From Azospirillum oryzae (GTDB taxonomy: Bacteria; Pseudomonadota; Alphaproteobacteria; Azospirillales; Azospirillaceae), in contig NZ_FXAK01000001.1 of NCBI RefSeq assembly GCF_900177515.1, forward strand, positions 298,501 to 362,500: a DNA stretch of 64,000 nucleotides, read 5' to 3'. Within the stretch, counting starts at the first letter, position 1. Each line of letters begins with the position of its first letter. Made by a program: the position numbers and the translations under genes. The notes beneath the pieces were generated by a model. It saw nothing but the letters and a program-made list of their open reading frames with translations. It did no database searches and had not been told where the DNA came from. Below, piece by piece: positions 50,200 through 58,735 of the stretch.

Positions 50200-51795
50200 A
50201 TGCGCAACTTCGAAGAACCCGGCCGTTCGCTCGCCATGGGGCGCAACGGCATGGCCGCCACCTCGCACCCGGCGGCTACCCTGACGGCGGTCGAGATCCT
50301 CAAGGCCGGCGGCACCGCGATCGATGCCGCCGTGGCGGCCTGCGCGGTCCAGAGTGTGGTCGAAGCCGGATCGACCGGGATCGGCGGTGATTGCTTCGCC
50401 ATGGTCGCTCCGCTGGGCGGCACCGACATCCGCGCTTACAACGGCTCCGGCCGCACCCCTGCTGCGATGACGCTGGAGCGACTGCAGGCGGCAGGCGTCA
50501 CTGCGATCGACCGCCACTCTCCCCACGCGGTCACGGTGCCGGGTGCGGTGGATGCCTGGACGCGGCTGGTCGCCGACCACGGCCGCCTGCCTCTGAGCGA
50601 GGTGTTCGCCCCGGCCATCGCCATGGCGCGCGAGGGCTACGTCATCACGCCACGGGTCTCACACGACCTTGCCCAGAACATCGATCTGCTGCGCCGGGAC
50701 CCGACAGCCGCCGCCACCTTCCTGGTGGATGGGGAAGCCCCCACGGCCGGCACCGTCCAGACCCAGCCGCTGCTGGCCGACACGCTGGAGGCGATCGGGC
50801 GCGAAGGACCGGACGCCTTCTACCGCGGCGCCATCGCCGAGGACATGGCGGAGTCCCTGCGGGCGGCGGGCGGCTTTCACAGCCTGGTGGATTTCGCCGA
50901 AGCCAAGGGCGAGTACGTGACGCCGATCAGCACCGACTATCGTGGCCGCACCATCCATGAATGCCCGCCGAACGGACAGGGCATCATCGCCCTGATGGTT
51001 CTGAACATCCTGAAGCGCTTCCGGCCGACCGGCGATCCGCTCGACCCCGACAGCCTGCATGTGGAGATCGAAGCGACACGGCTCGCCTATGCCGCGCGCG
51101 ACGCCTTCCTGGCCGATCCGGCGCAAACCGGACTGTCAGTGGTGGAGCATCTGCTGTCCGACGCTCTGGCCGACCAGCTGGCCGCCCGGATCGATCCCGC
51201 TCGCGCGCTGGAGATCGGCGGGGTGTTCGACAGCGTCGAGCACAAGGATACGGTCTACATCGCGGTGGTCGATAAGCACCGGACGGCAGTCAGCTTCATC
51301 AACTCGATCTTCCATCCCTATGGCAGCGGGCTGATGGCGCCCCGCTCCGGGGTGCTGTTCCACAACCGGGGCCAGAGCTTCTCCCTGGTCGACGGGCATC
51401 CCAACATGGTGGCACCGCGCAAGCGGCCGATGCACACCATCATTCCGGGCATGGTCACCGAAAACGGGCGCGTCAGCCTGACCTTCGGCGTCATGGGCGG
51501 GCATTATCAGGCGATGGGCCATGCCCATTTCCTGTCGAAGCTGTTCGACCACGGCCTGGACATCCAAAGCGCCATCGATCTTCCGCGCCTCTTCCCCCTG
51601 CCCGGAACCCGCACCGTGGAAGCGGAGACGGCAATCCGCACCAAGGCGGGGGCGGAATTGGACCGCCGCGGCTTTACCGTGACGGCACCCAACTCGGCGA
51701 TCGGCGGTGCCCAGGCAATCGCCATCGATTGGGAACATGGAACCCTGCTGGGCGGCTCCGACCACCGGAAGGACGGGTGCGCGCTGGGGTATTAG
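50200..51795 (+). CDS. ggt: Gamma-glutamyltransferase family protein
   Basis: 531 residues from ATG 50200; the longer frame to 49921 has no family similarity. Ntn-hydrolase precursor that self-cleaves before Thr351 (HKDTVYIAVVD) to give large and small subunits; GSTGIGGDCFAMV and the later PRKRPMHTI and VMGGHYQAMGHA segments fit the YwrD-like GGT branch. No signal peptide is visible, unlike periplasmic Ggt, so a cytoplasmic enzyme acting on gamma-glutamyl or related acyl compounds is likely. It could be an acylase rather than a glutathione hydrolase. Confidence 0.88.
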   Translation: MRNFEEPGRSLAMGRNGMAATSHPAATLTAVEILKAGGTAIDAAVAACAVQSVVEAGSTGIGGDCFAMVAPLGGTDIRAYNGSGRTPAAMTLERLQAAGVTAIDRHSPHAVTVPGAVDAWTRLVADHGRLPLSEVFAPAIAMAREGYVITPRVSHDLAQNIDLLRRDPTAAATFLVDGEAPTAGTVQTQPLLADTLEAIGREGPDAFYRGAIAEDMAESLRAAGGFHSLVDFAEAKGEYVTPISTDYRGRTIHECPPNGQGIIALMVLNILKRFRPTGDPLDPDSLHVEIEATRLAYAARDAFLADPAQTGLSVVEHLLSDALADQLAARIDPARALEIGGVFDSVEHKDTVYIAVVDKHRTAVSFINSIFHPYGSGLMAPRSGVLFHNRGQSFSLVDGHPNMVAPRKRPMHTIIPGMVTENGRVSLTFGVMGGHYQAMGHAHFLSKLFDHGLDIQSAIDLPRLFPLPGTRTVEAETAIRTKAGAELDRRGFTVTAPNSAIGGAQAIAIDWEHGTLLGGSDHRKDGCALGY

Positions 51796-51875
51796 ATCGG
51801 CTGAACCACTCCGGTTTTGCCGGAGGCCATTTTGTGATCTTGCCCTGGTTCAGTGGACACCACAGCTAAGTTCCG

Positions 51876-51992
51876 CATGGGAAGGGTGAGGCGTCATTCA
51901 AGGAACCATGCGGTTCTGAATTCTTGCCTCACCCCTCACTCTCCCCACGCCTGCGGCGCGGGTCCCCCCGCTCTCCCGGGACGGGAGAGGGA
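51876..51992. repeat. Dispersed palindromic repeat element, copy 2
   Basis: Second copy of the element at 18196-18306: GCATGGGAAGGGTGAGG near the start, TCACCCCTCAC in the middle and CTCTCCCGGGACGGGAGAGGG at the end (51971-51991), with more mismatches in the internal arms. Part of it (51929-51992) is translated as the C-terminal tail of the LysR protein. Confidence 0.8.
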
Positions 51993-52900
51993 ACCTTATC
52001 CTCAATCACCGTATCCTCAACCACCGTCCCATCCGCACTGAGCAACGCGCGCAGCAGCGCGTTGGGGAAGCGCCGCCGCACCGTCACCGCATAGAAGGTC
52101 TCCGTGATCCCCGGCAGCACGTCGGCGGCGTGCAGCCGGCCGGACGCCAGTTCGTCCTTCACCACGATGGGCGGCAGCACGGCCAGCCCGACATCCTCGC
52201 GGGCGAGCAGGCGCATCATCGCCATGTCGTCGACCTCGGCGGCGATCTGCGGGCGGATGCCGATGCGGTCGGCCAGCGCGTCGAAGGCGATCCGCACGCT
52301 GCTGTCGGCGGTCGGCAGGATCACCGGATGCCCGGTCAGCAACTCCGCGATGGTGCCGCCGCCGGCCGCCCGGCGCGGGGTTCCCACCAGGGTGACCGGC
52401 TGTTCCGCCAGCCGGTGGGCGACGAAGGGCGATGCGGCGTCGCCAGCCGGCGCCCGGTTCATCAGCACCACGTCCAGGTTCAGCGCCTCCAGTGCCTGCA
52501 ACAGTTCGGCCTGACTGCCGGAGCGCAGGATGACGTCGACATCCTCCTGCCCCAGGATCGGGCGCAGGAAACCGATCTGGAAATTGCGCGACAGCGTCGC
52601 CTGCGCCCCCACCCGCAGCGCCCGCCGGCTCCGGCCGCTTTCCTTCAGCGTCCCCACCAGCTCCTCGCCGAGCGCGAAGATCGAATCCGCATGGTCGAGC
52701 GCGATCCGCCCGGCCTCGGTCAGGCGGAGTTGCCGGCCCTCGCGCTCGAACAGCGCATGGCCCAGCCGTTCCTCCAGCTTGCGGATCTGCACCGACAGCG
52801 CCGACTGGGTCAGGTTCAGCCGCGCCGCCGTGCGCGTCAGGTTGCCGTCATGGGCGACGGCCTGGAAATAGAACAGGTGATGGTAATTGAGATCGCGCAT
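51929..52900 (-). CDS. LysR family regulator divergent from dabBA
   Basis: 323 residues. Helix-turn-helix LTRTAARLNLTQSALSVQIR at about 18-40 and effector domain. It resembles NhaR/CbbR-like LysR proteins. It is divergent from dabB with 98 bases between and a clear dyad operator over its start codon, so it is the likely regulator of the inorganic-carbon system. The last 20 or so residues (PSPVPGERGDPRRRRGESEG) are encoded by a dispersed palindromic repeat, so the original C-terminus has been replaced or extended. Confidence 0.9.
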   Translation of the reverse strand: MRDLNYHHLFYFQAVAHDGNLTRTAARLNLTQSALSVQIRKLEERLGHALFEREGRQLRLTEAGRIALDHADSIFALGEELVGTLKESGRSRRALRVGAQATLSRNFQIGFLRPILGQEDVDVILRSGSQAELLQALEALNLDVVLMNRAPAGDAASPFVAHRLAEQPVTLVGTPRRAAGGGTIAELLTGHPVILPTADSSVRIAFDALADRIGIRPQIAAEVDDMAMMRLLAREDVGLAVLPPIVVKDELASGRLHAADVLPGITETFYAVTVRRRFPNALLRALLSADGTVVEDTVIEDKVPSPVPGERGDPRRRRGESEG

Positions 52901-52921
52901 CGTTCTATTTTACCGAACGAT
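52899..52921. promoter_or_regulatory. LysR-type operator between the regulator and dabB
   Basis: ATCGTTC-N9-GAACGAT, 7-bp perfect arms, starting on the LysR start codon. It has the T-N11-A form within an AT-rich spacer (tattttacc), as expected for a LysR recognition site that controls both divergent genes. Confidence 0.65.
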
Positions 52922-52998
52922 ATCCCGAGAACAATGAATTTTTTTCGAAGCGGCGGCGCTGCTAGATCGAAGGGACAGGCTCCTCACGCATTTCCGGA

Positions 52999-54579
52999 GT
53001 GACCGCTTTGTCCACCCACCTCCTGCCGCTCCTCAGCCCCATAGCCCTCCTGCTGGCCGCCTTCGGCGGGTTCCGCACCCCAGGCCGACGCCCCGGCTCC
53101 GTCCCGCGACTGGCGGAGGTGGCGGCGCTGGCCGCCTTCGTCGTCGCCCTGCTGTCGGCCGGCCTGCTCGCCATGACCGGCGCCGGCACCAGCCCGCTGA
53201 TCGGCGCCGCGGGCGTCGGCCTGTCGGTGCGGCTCGACGCGGTGAGTGCGACGATGCTGACCCTGGTCTCCTTCGTCGGCTGGATCGTCGTCCGCTACAC
53301 CGCCACCTACCTGGACGGCGAGGACCGGCAGGGCGCCTTCACCGGCTGGCTGTGCGCAACACTGGCGTCGGTGCTGCTGCTGGTGCAGGCCGGCAACCTC
53401 GCCCATTTCGTCCTGGCCTGGATCGCCACCAGCCTGTTCCTGCACCGGCTGCTGCTGTTCTACCCGAACCGGCCCACCGCCCGGCGGGCGGCGCGCAAGA
53501 AGGCGATCACCGCGCGGGTCGGCGATGCGGCGCTGATCGGCGCCGCGGTCCTGCTCGCCGTCGGCTACGGCACATCCGACATCGCCGCCATCGCCGAGGC
53601 CGCGCGCGCCGGCCAGGGCGCCGCGGTCGCCGTGTGGGCCGCCGGCCTGATCGCGCTGGCCGCCCTGCTGAAGTCGGCGCAGTTCCCCACCCATGGCTGG
53701 GTGACCGAGGTGATGGAGACGCCGACGCCGGTGTCGGCCCTGCTGCATGCCGGCGTCATCAACGGCGGCGGCTTTCTGCTGATCCGCTTCGCCGACCTGA
53801 TGCTGCTGGCGCCGGGCGTGCTGTCGGTGCTGGTGATCGTCGGCGGCTTCACCGCGCTGTTCGGCGGTCTGGTGATGCTGACCCAGCCGGCGGTCAAGAC
53901 CTCGCTCGCCTGGTCCACCGTGGCGCAGATGGGCTTCATGGTCCTGCAATGCGGGCTGGCGCTGTTTCCGCTCGCCCTGCTGCACATCGTGGCGCACTCG
54001 CTCTACAAGGCGCACGCCTTCCTGGCGGCCGGAAGCGCGGTGGAGGGGGTGGCGGCGATCCGGCGCCCCGGCCCGGTGGCGATCCCCAACGGCGCCGCCG
54101 TCGGTCGCGCCTTCGTCGCCGCACTGACGATCTACGGCGCCTTCTACCTCCTGTTCGGCGCGCTGTTCGGCTTCGCCGCCAAGCCGCCGCAGGCGGTGGC
54201 GCTGGGCGCAATCCTGATCTTCGGCGTCGCCTATCTGCTGGCGCAGGGGCTGGCCGGCGCCGCTCCGGCCTTCCTGACCCGGCGCACCGCGCTCTACGCC
54301 CTCGCCGCCTCGACCGCCTATTTCGCGCTGCAGAGCGTCGCCGAATGGGCGCTGACCGGCCCGCTGCCGCACACGCCGGCCCCCGGCCCGCTGGAATGGG
54401 CGCTGCTGGTGCTGGTGGTGGTCAGCTTCGGCCTCGTCGCCGTCGCTCAGTCGATGTTCCCGCTGTGGGCCTATCACCCGGCCGCCGCCGGGCTGCGGGT
54501 CCACCTGTCCAACGGCCTCTACGCCAACGCCGTCTTCGACCGGCTGCTCGGCGGCTGGACCCTGCGCAAGATTTCCTGA
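52999..54579 (+). CDS. dabB: Inorganic carbon transporter subunit DabB (proton-conducting antiporter family)
   Basis: 526 residues from GTG 52999; the TTG at 53008 has a better spaced GGAG and would give 523. It has about 13 membrane helices and the Proton_antipo_M (NuoL/Mrp-like) core with [20 protein letters not shown], the conserved Lys and Glu of proton-translocating subunits, and [15 protein letters not shown]. Often annotated as NADH dehydrogenase subunit L, but there is no other Nuo gene; followed by dabA, it is the membrane half of the DAB energy-coupled CO2/bicarbonate system. Confidence 0.93.
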   Translation: MTALSTHLLPLLSPIALLLAAFGGFRTPGRRPGSVPRLAEVAALAAFVVALLSAGLLAMTGAGTSPLIGAAGVGLSVRLDAVSATMLTLVSFVGWIVVRYTATYLDGEDRQGAFTGWLCATLASVLLLVQAGNLAHFVLAWIATSLFLHRLLLFYPNRPTARRAARKKAITARVGDAALIGAAVLLAVGYGTSDIAAIAEAARAGQGAAVAVWAAGLIALAALLKSAQFPTHGWVTEVMETPTPVSALLHAGVINGGGFLLIRFADLMLLAPGVLSVLVIVGGFTALFGGLVMLTQPAVKTSLAWSTVAQMGFMVLQCGLALFPLALLHIVAHSLYKAHAFLAAGSAVEGVAAIRRPGPVAIPNGAAVGRAFVAALTIYGAFYLLFGALFGFAAKPPQAVALGAILIFGVAYLLAQGLAGAAPAFLTRRTALYALAASTAYFALQSVAEWALTGPLPHTPAPGPLEWALLVLVVVSFGLVAVAQSMFPLWAYHPAAAGLRVHLSNGLYANAVFDRLLGGWTLRKIS

Positions 54580-54599
54580 TCCCGGAAGGACGATCCCCC

Positions 54600-57098
54600 A
54601 TGACCACCCAGTCATCCGCTCAGTTGGTCGCCCGGCCCATCGACGCCGCCGCGGCCCGCAGCCCCGCCCTTGCCGCCGTCGCCAACGCCGCCGTGCGGGC
54701 GATCCCGCCGGTCTGGCCGCTCGCCTCCAGCGTCGCCGTCAACCCCTTCCTGGGACAGAGCGGCGAGAGCCTCGCCCAGACCGCCGCCCGGCTCGGCCGG
54801 GTCGCCGGCATCGCCGTGACCATGCCGCGCTCCTGGTATCTGGAGCGGATCGCGTCGGGCGCCATCACCGACGACGACCTCGCCGGTGCCCTGTCGGCCT
54901 CCCCGCACGCCAACCGCCCGGCCTCGCCCGAAGCCCTCAAGGCCGCCGCCACCGCCGCCGCCCCACCGCCGAAGGCGCTGCCGCCCGTCGCCGAGCTTGC
55001 GGCCGAAGTCTCCGGCACCGACTGGCCGGGCCTGATCGCCGAGCGGTTCGGCGGCTGGGCCGCCGGCTATTTCGACATGGGCCAGGCGCTGTGGGCGGCG
55101 CCGCAGGGCAAGTCCGCCTATGCCGCATGGCGCGCCGTCGCCACCCACGACCTGACGCCGGAAATCCTCGGCCTCACCGGCTTCGCCACGCAGGTCGCCG
55201 AGGGTCCGGAAACCGCCGGGCAGGCGCTCGCCGCCGCCGTCGCCCGGCTCGGCATTCCCACCGCCGCCTGCGAGACCTACTTCCACCAGCTTCTGGCCGG
55301 CCTCGGCGGCTGGGCGCAGTTCGCCCGCTATCGGCTGTGGCAGGCCGAACTCGCCGGCGGATCCGACACGACGCTGACCGATTTCCTGGCGATCCGGCTG
55401 GTGTGGGAGCAGGCGCTCTTTGAGCGTTATGAACAGCAGATCGCCGAGCGCTGGCGCGCCGTCTGCGCCGCCCATGCCGAGCCGGTGGCGCCCACCCCTG
55501 ACCAGATCGTCGACGCCATCCTGCAGGACGCCGCCGACCGCGCCGCCCAGCGGTCGCTGGCCGGGACCTTCGCGCAGGAGCGGCCGGCCAGGCCGTCCCC
55601 CGGCCGTCCCACCCTGCAGGCCGCCTTCTGCATCGACGTGCGGTCGGAGCTGTTCCGGCGTGCCCTGGAATCGACCGGGCCGGGCATCGAGACCATCGGT
55701 TTCGCCGGCTTCTTCGGCCTCGCCCTGTCGCACCGGCGCCATGCCTCCGACGTGGACGAGGCGCGCTGCCCGGTGCTGCTGACCCCCGCCGCCACCTCGC
55801 AGACCGCCGGCTGCGGCCATCAACACGACCAGGAACTCGGGCATGAACACGGGCATCTGTCCGGGGACGCCAAGGCCCGGCTGACGGCGCGGGCCAGGCG
55901 GGCCTGGGGCCGGTTCAAGCTTGCCGCCGTGTCGTCCTTCGCCTTCGTCGAGGCGATGGGGCCGGTCTATGCCGGCAAGCTGCTGCGCGACTCCTTCTCG
56001 CTGGCCGGCGCCAGGGCGCCCCACGACCCGGCCCCGCGTCTCGATCCTGCGCTGCCGCTGGACCAGCGCGCCGGCATGGCGGCGACCATCCTGCGGGCGA
56101 TGTCGCTGACCGACGGCTTCGCCCGGATCGTCCTGCTCGCCGGCCATGGCGCCACCACCGTCAACAACCCGCATGCCAGCGCCCTGCAATGCGGCGCCTG
56201 CGGCGGCTATTCGGGGGAGGTGAACGCCCGCCTGCTCGCCGGCCTGCTCAACGATCCGGAGGTGCGGATCGCGCTGGCCGGCCAGGGCATCCCCATCCCG
56301 GACGACACGCTGTTCGTCGGCGCGCTGCACGACACCACCACCGACGCGGTGACGCTCTACGACGCCGACCATCCCTCCGCGCCCCACGCCGCCGACCTGC
56401 AGCGGGTGCGCGGCTGGCTCGCCGCCGCCGGGGCCATCGCCCGGGGCGAGCGGGCGCTGCGCCTGCCGCGGGCAAGCGGTGCCGACGACGTCGATTGGCG
56501 CAGCCGGGACTGGGCGGAGGTCCGGCCGGAATGGGGCCTTGCCGGCTGCAGCGCCTTCATCGCCGCCCCGCGCGGCCGCACGGCCGGCCGCGACCTGCAG
56601 GGGCGCAGCTTCCTGCACAGCTACGACTGGCGGCAGGACGAGGGCTTCCGGGTGCTGGAGCTGATCCTCACCGCGCCCGTGGTGGTCGCGAGCTGGATCA
56701 GCCTGCAATATTACGGCTCCACCGTCGCGCCGGCCATGTTCGGCGCCGGCAACAAGTTGCTGCACAACGTCACCGGCGGCATCGGCGTGGTCGAGGGCAA
56801 CGGCGGGCTCCTGCGCGTCGGCCTGCCCTGGCAGTCGGTCCATGACGGCGAGCGGTACATGCACGAGCCGCTGCGGCTTTCGGTGGTGGTCGAGGCGCCC
56901 CAGGAGGCGATCGACGGGGTGCTGTCCCGCCATCCCAACCTGCGCGCGCTGTTCGACAACGGCTGGCTCCACCTGTTCAGGCTGAACGAGCAGGGCCGCA
57001 TGGCGAGCCGCTACGTCCGGCCCCTGCAATGGACCGACCTCGACGGTTGCCCGGCGCAGGAGGAGCCCCGGGAGGAGTTGCTGCAGGCCGCCGGCTGA
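54600..57098 (+). CDS. dabA: Inorganic carbon accumulation protein DabA (DUF2309)
   Basis: 832 residues from ATG 54600. Member of the UPF0753/DUF2309 family with a beta-carbonic-anhydrase-like zinc site: Cys344 and Asp346 in FCIDVRSE, His516 in LAGHGATT and Cys531 in LQCGACGG. Spacing (2, 15) matches the characterised DabA protein (C351, D353, H524, C539). It hydrates CO2 at the membrane in a one-way manner powered by DabB-mediated cation flux, raising cytoplasmic bicarbonate. It is 20 bases after dabB. A His-rich stretch (about residues 400-415, [14 protein letters not shown]) may bind metal. Confidence 0.95.
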   Translation: MTTQSSAQLVARPIDAAAARSPALAAVANAAVRAIPPVWPLASSVAVNPFLGQSGESLAQTAARLGRVAGIAVTMPRSWYLERIASGAITDDDLAGALSASPHANRPASPEALKAAATAAAPPPKALPPVAELAAEVSGTDWPGLIAERFGGWAAGYFDMGQALWAAPQGKSAYAAWRAVATHDLTPEILGLTGFATQVAEGPETAGQALAAAVARLGIPTAACETYFHQLLAGLGGWAQFARYRLWQAELAGGSDTTLTDFLAIRLVWEQALFERYEQQIAERWRAVCAAHAEPVAPTPDQIVDAILQDAADRAAQRSLAGTFAQERPARPSPGRPTLQAAFCIDVRSELFRRALESTGPGIETIGFAGFFGLALSHRRHASDVDEARCPVLLTPAATSQTAGCGHQHDQELGHEHGHLSGDAKARLTARARRAWGRFKLAAVSSFAFVEAMGPVYAGKLLRDSFSLAGARAPHDPAPRLDPALPLDQRAGMAATILRAMSLTDGFARIVLLAGHGATTVNNPHASALQCGACGGYSGEVNARLLAGLLNDPEVRIALAGQGIPIPDDTLFVGALHDTTTDAVTLYDADHPSAPHAADLQRVRGWLAAAGAIARGERALRLPRASGADDVDWRSRDWAEVRPEWGLAGCSAFIAAPRGRTAGRDLQGRSFLHSYDWRQDEGFRVLELILTAPVVVASWISLQYYGSTVAPAMFGAGNKLLHNVTGGIGVVEGNGGLLRVGLPWQSVHDGERYMHEPLRLSVVVEAPQEAIDGVLSRHPNLRALFDNGWLHLFRLNEQGRMASRYVRPLQWTDLDGCPAQEEPREELLQAAG

Positions 57099-57199
57099 GC
57101 CGTCAGATCCGCTTCGGCCATCCGACCGCGCGCATGCGCCGGATCGGTTGAGGTCGGACACAACATTGCCGGCTCCGCACTGACAGCATGGATGCGGCG

Positions 57200-57252
57200 G
57201 AAGGGGGGCGTTGGCGCAGGCGAAGTCGAGCCGGCGCCAACGCCCCCCTTTC
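57200..57252 (+). terminator. Strong terminator after dabA
   Basis: 17-bp perfect stem AAGGGGGGCGTTGGCGC (57201-57217) / GCGCCAACGCCCCCCTT (57234-57250), loop of 16, followed by TTCG. It ends the dabBA transcript. Confidence 0.75.
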
Positions 57253-57390
57253 GTTCCACTGCCCGCCCGGCGATCCGGTGGAACAGAAAAGGCGGCGCCC
57301 TCCATTCGGGTTGTGCGCTCAAGCAATAATTCGGAACTTTCCCCACCTCCGTAAACACCGACGGCACCTTTGAAGATCGGAAATCTTCCA

Positions 57391-57425
57391 AATACTCCGA
57401 TATGCGGTGCATATTGGAGTATTTA
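57391..57425. promoter_or_regulatory. Strong 16-bp dyad upstream of the orphan dctP gene
   Basis: AAATACTCCGATATGC-GGT-GCATATTGGAGTATTT: 15 of 16 positions pair. A third half-like element (catactcca, 57441-57450) lies 16 bases further. It is either a regulator site or an RNA hairpin; the AT-rich arms and the repeated half suggest a protein-binding operator. It lies about 206 bases upstream of the start at 57632. Confidence 0.6.
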
Positions 57426-57631
57426 TGCGACCTTTGGACGCATACTCCAGAATGTAGCGCCGATCCTGCGGTAATGAATTATTCATCGCTCTCGCGTTAA
57501 GGGTTTCGGTAGGCTGACTTGCTAAAATAGGTTTGACCTGAAAGCATCTGCTTTCTACTTTTGCAACCACCAAACGGTATAGGTGCTGCAATTCTAGTGC
57601 AGGTTCAGAGGTTCACGCACGGAGGTTCGTT

Positions 57632-58606
57632 ATGAGAGCATTTTGGGGTTTGGTGATCGGCGCGGCACTGCTGATGGCAACGGCCGGCGCGCAGGCGCAG
57701 GAAAAGCTTCGGATCGGCCATGTGCTGCCGAAGGGTTCGCAGTTCAGCGAAGCCATCCGGGTGATGAACGAGGAAATCCAGCGCCGTACGAACAACAAGT
57801 ATGTGATCGAGGAACATCCGGCCAGCGAACTGGGCTCCGGCCCGGCCATGCTGGAGGCCGTGAAGCTCGGCACCATCGACATGGTGCTGTCCTCGTCGGG
57901 CGGCGCGCTGGCGCAGTTCAACCCGAACGTCGGCATCCTCGACCTGATGCTGCTGTTCCGTGACGAGGCGCACGCCGATCTGGTCCTGGACGGCCCCATC
58001 GGCAAGTCCCTGCTCGATTCCTTCAAGGACACCAACACGGTGGCGCTGGCCTGGGCGGAGAACGGCTTCCGCCAGCTCACCAACTCGGTCCGGCCGATCA
58101 AGACCCCGGCCGACATGAAGGGCCTGAAGATGCGCATCGCCGAAAGCGATCTCTTCAAGAAGGCCTTCCAGACGCTGGGCGCCGAACCCTTCAGCATGCC
58201 CTTCGCGCAGCTCTATCCCGCCTTGAAGAGCGGTCAGGCCGAAGGCCAGGAAAACCCGGTCACCACGATTGTCGGCTCCAAGCTGTACGAAGTGCAGAGC
58301 AACATCACGCTCAGCAACCACACCTATTCGCCGGCCGTCATCCTGATCAACAAGGAATTCTTCGACGACCTGTCGCCCGAGATGAAGACCGCCTTCGTCG
58401 AAGCGGCCCGCGCCGGCGGCAAGGCGTCGCGTGAATTCGTGCGCAACCGCGACCGCGAGGGGATGAAGGTCCTCAAGGCGTCGCCAATCACCATCACGAC
58501 CGATTTCGATCGTGCGGCCTTCGAAAAGGCCCTTGAGCCGTTCTATCAGGAGGCGGCCAAGCAGTTCACGATGGAAAAGATCATGGCGATCAAGAACGCC
58601 AAGTAA
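57632..58606 (+). CDS. Orphan TRAP transporter solute-binding protein DctP
   Basis: 324 residues, signal peptide (VIGAALLMATAGAQAQ), DctP fold with the carboxylate-clamping Arg in LKMRIAES and YPALKSGQAEGQENPV. It lacks DctQ and DctM genes nearby; a chemoreceptor gene follows in the same direction 130 bases later. It may either serve a permease encoded elsewhere or act as a sensory binding protein for the receptor. Substrate unknown, likely a carboxylate. Confidence 0.9.
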   Translation: MRAFWGLVIGAALLMATAGAQAQEKLRIGHVLPKGSQFSEAIRVMNEEIQRRTNNKYVIEEHPASELGSGPAMLEAVKLGTIDMVLSSSGGALAQFNPNVGILDLMLLFRDEAHADLVLDGPIGKSLLDSFKDTNTVALAWAENGFRQLTNSVRPIKTPADMKGLKMRIAESDLFKKAFQTLGAEPFSMPFAQLYPALKSGQAEGQENPVTTIVGSKLYEVQSNITLSNHTYSPAVILINKEFFDDLSPEMKTAFVEAARAGGKASREFVRNRDREGMKVLKASPITITTDFDRAAFEKALEPFYQEAAKQFTMEKIMAIKNAK

Positions 58607-58628
58607 CCGTTCACGTTCGTCGACAACA

Positions 58629-58677
58629 GCGGGGAGGCCGGCGGGCCTGGACATTCCGCCCCTCGTAACCTCCCCGC
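58629..58677 (+). promoter_or_regulatory. Hairpin between the orphan dctP and chemoreceptor genes
   Basis: 9-bp stem GCGGGGAGG / CCTCCCCGC without a T run, 23 bases after the dctP stop. As at 24766 and 48678, it follows a binding-protein gene, consistent with partial termination or message protection. Confidence 0.5.
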
Positions 58678-58735
58678 CCTCCTGACGCGATCCCGCGCCG
58701 CCGTCCAAGCGACGTTTTTCACAACGGGTGTCCGC

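Larger units (their letters stand above)
57099..57631. other. 533-base intergenic region with terminator and AT-rich regulatory block
   Basis: The first part holds the dabA terminator at 57200. The part from about 57340 to 57600 is much more AT-rich than the rest of the window and contains inverted repeats: GAAGAT-N5-ATCTTC (57373-57389), the strong dyad at 57391-57425, and ATGAAT-T-ATTCAT (57475-57487). It is the promoter region of the TRAP binding-protein gene. No convincing short gene was found in it. Confidence 0.7.

Noticed and set aside
52999..54579. NADH-quinone oxidoreductase subunit L
   Set aside because: No other complex I gene is present and a DUF2309/DabA gene with the full zinc site follows directly, so DabB is the better call.
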